Shown here one piece after another: positions 7,294 through 14,911 of a stretch of 19,790 nucleotides of DNA (its first letter is position 1; each line of letters opens with the position of its first letter). The position numbers were made by a program, and so were the translations under genes. The notes under the pieces were generated by a model. It made no database searches. It was given only the letters and a program-made list of their open reading frames with translations, and had not been told where the DNA came from. Origin of the DNA: JACCXJ01 sp052387115 (GTDB taxonomy: Bacteria; Pseudomonadota; Gammaproteobacteria; JACCXJ01); the NCBI GenBank assembly GCA_052387115.1, contig JBQTJM010000076.1:1-19790 (forward strand), in the 5' to 3' direction.

Positions 7294-7355
7294 GGCAAAT
7301 TCCTGGGCCTTGCCGAGGCTAGGCCCCGGGCTGTGCGGCCGGGACCAAAGTCACG

Positions 7356-9811
7356 TCAAGCACCGCACTGGGGGAAATTGCACACAGGCGGCACGGGCGA
7401 GGCGCCCGGGCCCACCGGGAGCGGCGGCCGGGGGATGGCCTTGGGTGGTTTCGGAGGCGAACCCTCGTCCAGCTCTTCACAGGCTCCCCTCTCCATGGAG
7501 AAGCACTGGTCCGGCCGGCCAGGCCCGCCAATGCCGCTGTCCGAACCGCCTTGCCCATCCATGATGTCCTTGCCGGCTCCGCCGAGCAGCCTGTCACGGC
7601 CGGCGCCGCCGAACAGGCGGTCATCGCCCGGACCCCCGCGCAGCACATCCTGGCCGGCGTTACCGGCCAATCGATCCTTGAAGCGACCGGGGCCGCCCCG
7701 TATCGTATCGTTGCCGCTGCCGCCGAATAACTTACGGTCGTCGCCGAGGCCACCGTCCAGGACGTCGTTACCGGGCCCGCCGTCCAGCTCGTCCCGGCCG
7801 GCGTCACCAAAAAGCTGGTCGTCTCCGGCGGCACCGAACAGCTTGTCATCACCCTCGCCACCGCGGAGCACATCCGGGCTTCCGGTGCCCGCGAAGGGAT
7901 CGTCACCGACCAGCGTATCGTTATCGGCGTCGCCGGCCAGGCTGTCGGCCCCGCCCTCGCCGAAGACCCTATCGACTCCGGGTCCGCCGCTCACCCCGTC
8001 GTCACCGGGCCCGCCGACCAGCTCATCGTCGCCGGCTTCGCCTTCCAATTGGTCGTTCCCGGCCGCACCGAACAGCTTGTCATCACCCTCGCCACCCCGG
8101 AGCGTATCGGGGCCCTTGGCACCCGCGAACGGCTCGTCACCGACCAACTCATCGATACCGTCGCCGCCCTCGATCGCATCGCCGCCGGGTCCGCCGAAGA
8201 CGAGGTCGTCGCCGGGGCCGCCGCAGACGATGTCGTCGCCGCCCTGAGCGATGATCGTGTCATTGCCTTCCAGGCCATGGATGACATCGTTCCCTTCGGT
8301 GCCGACCAGGATGTCGCGGCCCGGCGTACCGATCACCGTCGGCGGCCGTCCCTGGCACGTCAAGTTCTCCGGGACGACCGAGGACTGGAAGCGCGCGAGG
8401 GCGAAATCGTTACCACTGTTGACGGCGGGATTCAATCTGAAAAACCCGGCCACCACGATCTTCCCGTCAGACTGCAGGGCGACGTCTTGTCCCCTGGCAG
8501 CGCTTCGCACCGGCCCGAAGGCGGTTATTGTCAACCCATCCGGTACCGGTTCGGGCACGCCGATGTCAACGAAGACATCGTCACCGAAGGTGGTGTCCTC
8601 ACGGCCGTTCGGCTGATAGCGGACCAGCGCGAAATCGCCCGGCTGGTCTTGGCCACCCGTCGTGCCCCTCCCCGCCGCCACGAGCTTGCCACCGGGCTGC
8701 ATGACGAGCGCCGCCATCTCGCCGGCACCGCCGGAGGGAAAGTCCGTGGTCTTTTTCCCCCCCGTGCCGAAGCTCTGGTCGATCGCCCCGTCCACGTTGT
8801 AACGCGCAAGGGCAAACTGGGTGGCGTCGTCGATGCCCGACGTGCCCCCCGCGACAATCTTGCCGTCGGGCTGTATCACGAGGTCCGCGACCCCGTCGGT
8901 CCTGCCGTTCCCGAAATCCGTCCTCACCGTCCCATCGGCGCCGAACCGGTCGCCGGGATTATTGTCGAGAGGACCGCCATTATCGAGACTACCGTCTTGG
9001 TTATACCGCACCAGGGCAAAGCCACTATCCGTATCTCGACCTGCCGGACCCGCCTGTCCACCCACCACTATCTTCCCGTCGGGCTGCACGACCACGGCGG
9101 TCGCCAGTTCGAACTCGCTGCCGGTAAAGCTCGTCGTCACCGTACCATTAGAACCGAACTTGTCACCGGGGGTAGCGGCAGGGAGACCGCCGTCATCGAC
9201 GCCGCCCTCATCGTTGTCATCGAGACTACCGTCCCGGTTATAGCGCACGAGGGCAAAGTCACCGGAACGGTTGTCAGAGTTGAGATCCGTTCCTACCACG
9301 CCCGCCAATATGACCTTGCCGTCGTCGGGCGAACCGCAACATCGGAAGCTCTGCTATCGGGGCCACCTGGGACCGCTAGCTCCACAATGCCATCGACGCC
9401 AAATCCGGTATCCGGCGCCCCGTTGGCCAAGTAGCGTACCGCCGCAAACCGAGAGGACTCATTCAGACCCGATCGTCCCACCAACACGATCTTGCTTTCA
9501 CCCTGGTCGCTCTGCAGGACCAAGGCGCTGGCGAAATCGACCGCGGGATTCGGTCCGCTGATGTCGGTGGTCGTCAACCCGTCGGCCCCGAATGCGGGGT
9601 CCAGAGTCCCCGTGTCGGTGAATCGCGCGGCGACGAAATCTATACCAGGACCAGGAGGATCTGGGTCGGAGGAACGTCCTCTGGTGGAACCTCCCACCGC
9701 GATCCTGCCATCGGGCAGGATCGCTATCCCGAAGAGTTGATCTTGCCGGCCGGGTCCCCGGCGCGCGGCTGCGGAGCACCCTGAGAAAGCGTGCCGAGTG
9801 GTTGGGCACAC
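7356..9811 (-). pseudogene. Delta-60 repeat / RTX calcium-binding protein, 5'-truncated and frameshifted
   Basis: The product would be a large, acidic, probably surface or secreted repeat protein. The N-terminal half carries about seven delta-60 repeats (patterns like FALVRYNQDGSLD, FGADGTVRTDFG and QPDGKIVVGG). The C-terminal half carries RTX nonapeptides (GGxGxDxLxG; for example LRGGEGDDKLFGAAGNDQL), which bind calcium in type I secreted proteins. Two defects are visible. First, the reading frame breaks near 9327-9329: the upstream part (9811 to ~9330) runs into a stop at 9293, while the repeat continues in another frame as DDGKVILAGVVG; one extra C in the minus-strand CCC would restore it. 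Second, the frame opens at GTG 9811 inside the first repeat, with a stop just upstream and no signal peptide. The tail ends PPVCNFPQCGA. A sequencing error at the frameshift is possible. Confidence 0.7.
7763..8149 (-). repeat. Two ~150-bp copies, 234 bp apart, within the RTX region
   Basis: Segments 7763-7915 and 7997-8149 are similar copies with a 234-base (78-codon) offset. Both encode LVGD-PFAG followed by GGEGDDKLFGAAG and an RTX tail. The best-conserved core is GCACCGAACAGCTTGTCATC at 7831 and again at 8065. This is an in-frame internal duplication of an RTX block. Confidence 0.65.
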
Positions 9812-10020
9812 CCTGCCGCGTCAGGCGCCTCTTCCGGGACGCGGTCGGCGCCGCCGCGCCGTCCGCGCGACGCGTGCCGGTGGGACCCAAGCGTCCTCGC
9901 CCATCTCCTGATCAATGCGCGGTATTTCGTGACGAGAGGTTGAGGGCACCCGCGATGCTGTCCTTTCGCGCGAGTTCGGTCATACTTGTCGGGGCCGGGC
10001 GGCTGCGGCCGGCGGGGGTG

Positions 10021-10185
10021 GTGAAAGTGTTGGACAGGTGGCTCAAGAGACTCGGGCAGATCGCCTGCCTCGTCGGTCTGCACGACTTCCGGGTCGTGGA
10101 AGTGACCTTCGGGTTCGGGGGGTCCGATGCGATCGAGAAGCTGGAGTGCCGGCGCTGCGGTCGGACCGCCGCGCGCCGCGCCTAG
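10021..10185 (+). CDS. Small CxxC (zinc-ribbon-like) protein of unknown function
   Basis: This is a 54-residue product starting at GTG 10021, with GGGGG five bases upstream. It is basic and contains CLVGLHDFRVVEVTFGFG, then ECRRCGRTAARR. C16 with H21 and the C45/C48 pair could bind one zinc ion. The wording recalls small cysteine-pair proteins seen in other gammaproteobacteria, but I cannot name a family. A longer in-frame start at ATG 9955 (GAGGG eight bases upstream) is possible; its extra residues look less protein-like. The stop TAG lies in CTAG (10182-10185), whose reverse is also the stop of the convergent dehydratase gene. From 9812 to 10020 I see no other gene. Confidence 0.5.
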   Translation: MKVLDRWLKRLGQIACLVGLHDFRVVEVTFGFGGSDAIEKLECRRCGRTAARRA

Positions 10186-12083
10186 CCCGGCTTTATTAGT
10201 AGGGGCCCTCCGGTACGCGGGATCAAGGGGATGACCTGCGCCCCTTGCGAGCCGTCTGGGCCGCACGCGTACTCGGGCACCAGATCCCTCAATAGGGTGT
10301 GGAGTGCCTCTTCGTCGTAGTCGACGACGGCCACCATAAGCTCCCGGAGCCGGCCCTGTAGGCGGCTCCAGTCCTCGTGGCGGTGGCGGGCGAGCAGGAT
10401 CTGGCGGTGCCCGGTCGGGGCCAGGGTCTCTTTCGCGTGGAACAGCTCCTCGACCAGTTTCTCGCCAGGGCGTAATCCCGTATAGGCGACCTCGATGTCC
10501 TCATCGGGGACCTTGCCGGCCAGGCGGATCATCTGTTCCGCCAGCTCGCGGATCTTGACGGGCTCGCCCATCTCGAGGACGAAGATCTCCCCGCCCTGGC
10601 CCATGACCGAGGCCTGCAGAATCAACTGGCAGGCCTCGGCGATGGTCATGAAGTAGCGCGATACCTCGGGGTGGGTCACGGTCACGGGCCCGCCCATGGC
10701 GATCTGCTCCTGGAACAGCGGCACGACGCTCCCGGCCGAGCCGAGGACGTTGCCGAAACGTACCGTGATGAAGCGGGTGCGGGTGCGCTTGTCGAGGTTC
10801 TGGCAGAACACCTCGGCGGCGCGTTTGCTCGCGCCCATGATGCTCTGCGGGTTGACCGCCTTGTCGGTCGAGATGAGGACAAACTTGCCGGCCCCGGCGG
10901 CCGCGGCGGCCTCGGCCACCACCTGGGTGCCGAGGATGTTGTTCTGCACCGCCTCGCGCACCTGTCCCTCCAGGATGGGGACGTGCTTGTAGGCCGCCGC
11001 GTGGAACACTATCTGCGGCCGGTGGCGGGTCATGAGGTGCCTGACCGCAGCGACGTCACCAATGTCGCACAAATGAAAGCTGATCGGCACCTGTGGAAAG
11101 CTGGCGCGGAGCTCCAGCTCGAGCCGGTAGATGCTGAACTCCGAGCGCTCCAAGACGACCAGCGCGCTCGGCCCGATGCGCGCGAGCTGGCGACACAGCT
11201 CCGAGCCTATGGACCCCGCCCCGCCCGTGACCAGGACCACGCGTTCGGCGAGCCCTGCGCTTATCGCCTGCCAGTCGAGTGACACGGGCTGGCGGCCGAG
11301 CAGATCGTCGATCGAGACCTCGCGCAGTTCCTGGATCCCGACGCGCCCCGAGATCAGATCATGAATGCCGGGGAGCGTCCACACCGGCACCCCGGAGGCC
11401 TCCGCCAAGGCCACGATGCGTTTCATGTCGCGTCCGCTGGCCGAGGGGATGGCGATCATCACCATCTCGACCCCCCGGCGTTCCACCACCTGCGGCAGCG
11501 CCTCGCAGAACCCCAGCACCCGCACGCCGTGGATCTCACGGCCGGTCTTGGAAGGATCGTCGTCGAGGAAGCCGACGGGATGGTAGCGGTGCTCCGGGTC
11601 GTGGAACAGGTCGCGCAGCAGCATCTCGCCGGCGCGCCCGGCACCGACGATCAGGACCCCCCGGCCGGGTTGGAATGTCAGATAGCTGTCCTTGGCCCAG
11701 CGGTACAGCAGCCGGGGTCCGCCCAGGAGCCCGACGAGGAGGATGAGGTAGAGCGGGATGGCTGAGCGCGGCACCCACTCCAGGCGGGTGGTCATGAACA
11801 GCACCAGGGCCACGGCCAGGGACCCGGTGAGCACGGCCTTGGCGATGCGCACCAGATCGGGCAGCGAGGCGAAGCGCCACACCCCCCGATACAGCCCGAA
11901 GCACCAGAACACCCCGACCTGGATAGGGACGATCATGGTGAGGTCGAGCAGGGCGTGGTAGAGATAGACGTCCGGGATGTCTCCCAGGTTGAAGCGCAGC
12001 CACAAGGCTCCCAGCCACGCCACCGGCACCATGACGAGGTCATGGGTGAATGCGGCGTAGCGGCCTCGCACCCCCTTGATCAT
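10182..12083 (-). CDS. Membrane-bound nucleoside-diphosphate-sugar 4,6-dehydratase (WbpM/PglF/CapD type)
   Basis: This is a 633-residue inner-membrane enzyme of the large WbpM/PglF group, which converts UDP-GlcNAc to its 4-keto-6-deoxy form for surface polysaccharide or glycan synthesis. Four to five hydrophobic helices lie in residues ~10-125. A first Rossmann fold, GVLIVGAGRAGE (142-153), is followed by the catalytic NAD domain with VTGGAGSIGSE (285-295), HAAAYKHVPI (361-370) and STDKAVNP (405-412). M416 and K420 (SIMGASKR) give the Met-x3-Lys in place of Tyr-x3-Lys that marks the 4,6-dehydratases. The start is ATG 12083, with GGGAGG six bases upstream, rather than the longer 12134 start. 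No other glycan genes are visible nearby, so its pathway is open. It ends tail-to-tail on CTAG with the small CxxC gene. Confidence 0.85.
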   Translation of the reverse strand: MIKGVRGRYAAFTHDLVMVPVAWLGALWLRFNLGDIPDVYLYHALLDLTMIVPIQVGVFWCFGLYRGVWRFASLPDLVRIAKAVLTGSLAVALVLFMTTRLEWVPRSAIPLYLILLVGLLGGPRLLYRWAKDSYLTFQPGRGVLIVGAGRAGEMLLRDLFHDPEHRYHPVGFLDDDPSKTGREIHGVRVLGFCEALPQVVERRGVEMVMIAIPSASGRDMKRIVALAEASGVPVWTLPGIHDLISGRVGIQELREVSIDDLLGRQPVSLDWQAISAGLAERVVLVTGGAGSIGSELCRQLARIGPSALVVLERSEFSIYRLELELRASFPQVPISFHLCDIGDVAAVRHLMTRHRPQIVFHAAAYKHVPILEGQVREAVQNNILGTQVVAEAAAAAGAGKFVLISTDKAVNPQSIMGASKRAAEVFCQNLDKRTRTRFITVRFGNVLGSAGSVVPLFQEQIAMGGPVTVTHPEVSRYFMTIAEACQLILQASVMGQGGEIFVLEMGEPVKIRELAEQMIRLAGKVPDEDIEVAYTGLRPGEKLVEELFHAKETLAPTGHRQILLARHRHEDWSRLQGRLRELMVAVVDYDEEALHTLLRDLVPEYACGPDGSQGAQVIPLIPRTGGPLLIKPG

Positions 12084-12195
12084 AGACGCCTCCCTCACTG
12101 ATAGACCCCTCCCCGGGCGCTCGCGTCGCGACAACGATGCAAGGATAGCCCAAGTCCGGTCGCGGCGTACATCGGTGTGCCTCAGGCGGCGTGTC

Positions 12196-12290
12196 AGCCG
12201 CGTTACGGCTTTGGCCCGTCGCCTGGGCCATGGCGTTCAGGTGGCGCACGAGATCATCGCTGAGGTGCAGGCTGAAATTCAGAAATTCAT
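12196..12290 (-). pseudogene. Broken ribbon-helix-helix (CopG-like) antitoxin start
   Basis: Read leftward from 12290 the DNA gives ATG AAT TTC, then an exact repeat TGAATTTC, then codons for SLHLSDDLVRHLNAMAQATGQSRNAA. The second part is a typical ribbon-helix-helix N-terminus (strand, then SDDLV and a helix). Removing one 8-base copy of the tandem duplication (12274-12289 on the plus strand) joins MNF to SLHLSDD in one frame. The expected second helix is missing: after SRNAA the frame loses family character. It is therefore dead by an 8-bp duplication and by loss of its 3' part. It sits just downstream of mntA/hepT on the same strand. No good ribosome binding site remains. Confidence 0.5.
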
Positions 12291-12300
12291 GAGAGGAATG

Positions 12301-12312
12301 ATAACATGTTAT
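12301..12312. promoter_or_regulatory. Perfect 12-bp palindrome ATAACATGTTAT
   Basis: This self-complementary site lies between mntA and the ribbon-helix-helix relic. On the minus strand it overlaps a possible promoter: ATGACA (plus-strand 12334-12329), 17 bases, then TAACAT (12311-12306). It could be the operator of the lost antitoxin. It is weak as a promoter and of unknown function today. Confidence 0.35.
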
Positions 12313-12330
12313 GTTGTGTTCATCCTGATG

Positions 12331-12642
12331 TCATATGGCTGGATAGACCCACACCGCTTGCTGCATGACGGTCTCGGCGAAGTGCGAGCGGGTATCGAGG
12401 AGCCGGCGCCACTCCGCCTCGGTGTAGACGAGGAGCTCGGTCGGGACGGGTAGGGGGTTCAGGTCCCAGGACAGGGCGCGGCGCTCGAACGGTTGATCCG
12501 CCTCGCGCACCACGGCGATGAGGTCGAGATCGCTGCCGACGCCCCAATCGCCGCGGGCATAGGACCCGAAATACCCGAAGCGCTGGAGATCGGGGTGGCG
12601 CCCCAGCTCGCGCGCGAGCCATGCTTGCAGGGCCTGCTCCAC
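12331..12642 (-). CDS. mntA: MntA-type minimal nucleotidyltransferase antitoxin
   Basis: This small polymerase-beta-fold nucleotidyltransferase belongs to the MntA/HepT toxin-antitoxin class, in which it inactivates the HEPN toxin by adding AMP groups. The active-site signature GSYARGDWGVGSDLDL is complete: GS, ten residues, then D-x-D; a third acidic residue may be the E in PTELLVY. I placed the start at GTG 12642, ten bases after the hepT stop, because it begins directly at the helix before the core. An ATG at 12696 would add 18 residues overlapping hepT; neither start has a clear ribosome binding site. The protein is 103 residues from GTG or 121 from ATG, short as expected for the family. 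Confidence 0.75.
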   Translation of the reverse strand: MEQALQAWLARELGRHPDLQRFGYFGSYARGDWGVGSDLDLIAVVREADQPFERRALSWDLNPLPVPTELLVYTEAEWRRLLDTRSHFAETVMQQAVWVYPAI

Positions 12643-12652
12643 GCACTGTCGG

Positions 12653-13036
12653 TCAGGCCATCTGAGGACGGACGAAGTCAAGGATCTCACGGGCATAATC
12701 GATCGCGCCGCCGCTTTGCAAGGGGCCGTAATGTTGGAAAGGCGCGCCCTCGGGGTGGCCGTTGGCGTAGCGGGTCGGGACGTAGTAGTTGTCCAGTACC
12801 CGCGCTTTTTCGATCAGATCGGGCGGTACGGCGACGGGCAACTGGGCGAGCAAGCGCGCCACCACGTGACCCCAGGCCTCCTGTCCGTGCGCGAGGTGCA
12901 GAGCCTTGGCCGCCTTCTCGGCCGCCTGCTGGGCCGCGAAGCACGCCCACTCGTGCAGGCCGTCTCGGGCCGAGGCCACGGCCTGTTCCAGGTCGCGTTC
13001 GGCCTGTCGGAACCAGTCTCCCGCGCGGTTCGGCAT
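12653..13036 (-). CDS. hepT: HepT-type HEPN-domain toxin
   Basis: This is a 127-residue, mostly helical HEPN protein. In MntA/HepT pairs the HEPN partner is a ribonuclease-type toxin. Visible are the first helix pair (DWFRQAERDLEQAV and HEWACFAAQQAAEKAAKAL), and the catalytic Rx4H motif as RYANGH at residues 89-94, in YYVPTRYANGHPEG. It is transcribed first, with its stop just before or within the start of mntA, so the pair is an operon. The ATG at 13036 has only a weak ribosome binding site. The HEPN domain also occurs in abortive-infection genes, but the neighbour makes the toxin-antitoxin reading the simplest. Confidence 0.78.
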   Translation of the reverse strand: MPNRAGDWFRQAERDLEQAVASARDGLHEWACFAAQQAAEKAAKALHLAHGQEAWGHVVARLLAQLPVAVPPDLIEKARVLDNYYVPTRYANGHPEGAPFQHYGPLQSGGAIDYAREILDFVRPQMA

Positions 13037-13094
13037 GTCCCGGCCTCGAACGATCTCGCGCGTGCCGCGCGGGTCAATAGCACGAGCTGTCCGA

Positions 13095-14768
13095 CTAGAA
13101 CAACCCCACCACCTTGCCCGCTTCGTTGATATCGATCTTTTCCGCCGCTGGGACCTTGGGGAGGCCGGGCATGGTCATGATGTCGCCGCAGACCATGACC
13201 ACGAACTCGGCACCGGCCGAGAGCCGCACCTCGCGGATGCTGATCTCATGCCCCGAGGGGGCGCCGCGGAGCTGCGGATCGGTCGAGAACGAGTACTGGG
13301 TCTTGGCGACGCACACCGGGTAGTGACCGTAACCGTCCTCCTGGAGTCTGTGGATCTGGGCCCGCACCTTGGTGTCGGCGATGACCTCGCGCGCCCCGTA
13401 GATCTTGGTGGCGATGGCCGACATTTTCTCCCACAGCGTCGCCGAGTCCTCGTAGACGAAGCGGAAATCCGCAGGCACCTGATCGATCACCTCGACGACG
13501 GTGCGGGCCAGGTCCTCGGCTCCGGCGCCGCCATCGGCCCAATGGCGGGCCAGTACCACGGGCGCCTCGTGATGCGCCATTTTCTTCTTGACGAGATCGA
13601 TCTCGGCCGGGGTGTCGTGGGTGAAATGATTGATCGACACGATGCAGGGGAGCCCGAAGTGGTTGCGCACGTTGTTGACATGGCGCTCCAGGTTGGCGAT
13701 GCCTTTCTCCAGGGCCGGCAGGTTCTCGATGTTGAGCGACTTGAGATCGACGCCGCCGTGGAACTTGAGCGCCCGGATGGTCGCCACGATCACCACCGCA
13801 TCCGGTCTCAAACCCGATTTACGGCACTTGATGTCGATGAACTTCTCAGCTCCGAGATCGGCCCCGAATCCGGCCTCGGTCACGACGTAATCCGACAGTT
13901 TGAGCGCCGTCTTGGTGGCGATCACGGAATTGCACCCGTGCGCGATGTTGGCGAAGGGACCGCCGTGGATGACGGCCGGGTTGTTTTCCAAGGTCTGCGC
14001 CAGGTTGGGCTTCAGGGCGTCTTTGAGCAGCACCGTCATCGAGCCGTGCGCGTTGAGGTCCGAAGCGCGGATCGGTTTCTGTTCCCGGTTGTAACCGACG
14101 ACGATGTTGCCGAGGCGCTTCTTCAGGTCCTCGACGGAATTGGCGAGGCAGAAGATCGCCATGACCTCCGAGGCCACCACGATATCGAAGCCGTCCTGGC
14201 GCGGAAAGCCGTTGCCGGGGCCGCCCAGCCCCACGGTGATGTCGCGCAACGCCCGGTCGTTCATGTCCACGACGCGTTTCCAGGCGATGCGGCGCAGATC
14301 GAAGCCGAGCGCGTTGCTGTGGTGGATGTGGTTGTCGAGCAGCGCCGCCAGGAGGTTGTTGGCGAGCCCGATGGCGTTGAAGTCGCCCGTGAAATGGAGG
14401 TTGATGTCCTCCATCGGGACCACCTGGGCATAGCCGCCACCCGCCGCTCCGCCCTTCATCCCGAACACCGGGCCGAGAGAGGGCTCGCGCAGGCAGATCA
14501 GGGCCTTCTTGCCGATGCGGTTCAGGGCATCACCGAGCCCCACGGTGGTCGTGGTCTTGCCCTCGCCGGCGGGGGTCGGGGTCATGGCGGTGACGAGGAT
14601 CAACTTGCCGTCGGGGCGGTCCTTGATGGTGTCGAGATAGTCCAGGGACAGCTTGGCCTTGTAGTGGCCGTAGGGCTCGAGATAGTCATCCGGGATCCCG
14701 AGCCGGTCCTGCGCCAGCTCCATGATGCGCCGCATCTGGGCCTGTTGGGCGATTTCGATATCGGACAT
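13095..14768 (-). CDS. fhs: Formate-tetrahydrofolate ligase
   Basis: Formate-tetrahydrofolate ligase (10-formyl-THF synthetase) joins formate to tetrahydrofolate at the cost of ATP, feeding one-carbon units to purine synthesis or to formate assimilation; it is a cytoplasmic homotetramer. The 557-residue protein has the family length. Marked features are the P-loop-like TPTPAGEGKTTTTVGLGDAL (63-82), LREPSLGPVFGMKGGAAGGGYAQVVPMEDINLHFTGD, and the C-terminus ending NEAGKVVGLF. The start is ATG 14768 (MSDIEIAQQ), with GGAGAG seven to eight bases upstream; the longer reading to 14858 runs into the intergenic repeat. It stands alone on its strand, 144 bases after the EamA permease gene. A possible DnaA-box-like TGTGGATAA lies ~40 bases upstream at 14805-14813. 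Confidence 0.93.
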   Translation of the reverse strand: MSDIEIAQQAQMRRIMELAQDRLGIPDDYLEPYGHYKAKLSLDYLDTIKDRPDGKLILVTAMTPTPAGEGKTTTTVGLGDALNRIGKKALICLREPSLGPVFGMKGGAAGGGYAQVVPMEDINLHFTGDFNAIGLANNLLAALLDNHIHHSNALGFDLRRIAWKRVVDMNDRALRDITVGLGGPGNGFPRQDGFDIVVASEVMAIFCLANSVEDLKKRLGNIVVGYNREQKPIRASDLNAHGSMTVLLKDALKPNLAQTLENNPAVIHGGPFANIAHGCNSVIATKTALKLSDYVVTEAGFGADLGAEKFIDIKCRKSGLRPDAVVIVATIRALKFHGGVDLKSLNIENLPALEKGIANLERHVNNVRNHFGLPCIVSINHFTHDTPAEIDLVKKKMAHHEAPVVLARHWADGGAGAEDLARTVVEVIDQVPADFRFVYEDSATLWEKMSAIATKIYGAREVIADTKVRAQIHRLQEDGYGHYPVCVAKTQYSFSTDPQLRGAPSGHEISIREVRLSAGAEFVVMVCGDIMTMPGLPKVPAAEKIDINEAGKVVGLF

Positions 14769-14827
14769 GGCGTTCTCTCCAGGCCGCCCGCTCGGCGGTC
14801 TTGTTGTGGATAACCTTGCCAACCCGC

Positions 14828-14895
14828 GTAGGATGTGCCGACGAAGGAGGCGCATCAATCGCGAACGATGCGCTTCGGTCCTCAGCGCATCCTAC
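14828..14895. repeat. REP-like imperfect inverted repeat (29-bp arms)
   Basis: The left arm (14828-14856, beginning GTAGGATGTGCCGACGAAGG) and right arm (14867-14895, ending CAGCGCATCCTAC) are near reverse complements, with a 10-base loop AATCGCGAAC. The GTAGGATG-GC/GCGCATCCTAC ends resemble dispersed palindromic intergenic repeats of proteobacteria. It lies between the EamA permease stop and fhs start and could form a strong hairpin, acting as a terminator or mRNA stabiliser. Confidence 0.65.
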
Positions 14896-14911
14896 ACGGG
14901 CTTTCGCAGAC

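Noticed and set aside
7162..8247. Long plus-strand open frame (361 codons) rich in P, S and G running through the RTX region
   Set aside because: Beyond about the first 44 codons it is the mirror of the RTX repeats; the periodic composition reflects GGxGxD codons read backward. Only the first part is kept, as a possible relic.
8049..9434. Plus-strand open frame of 461 codons
   Set aside because: It is antisense to the delta-60/RTX repeats and has no domain pattern of its own.
9724..10266. Minus-strand frame of 180 codons before the RTX remnant, considered as its missing N-terminus
   Set aside because: No delta-60 pattern or signal peptide; it overlaps the small CxxC gene and part of the dehydratase end and looks random.
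12906..14813. Plus-strand open frame of 635 codons opposite fhs and hepT
   Set aside because: It spans two recognisable minus-strand genes and reads as a low-complexity shadow of their codons.
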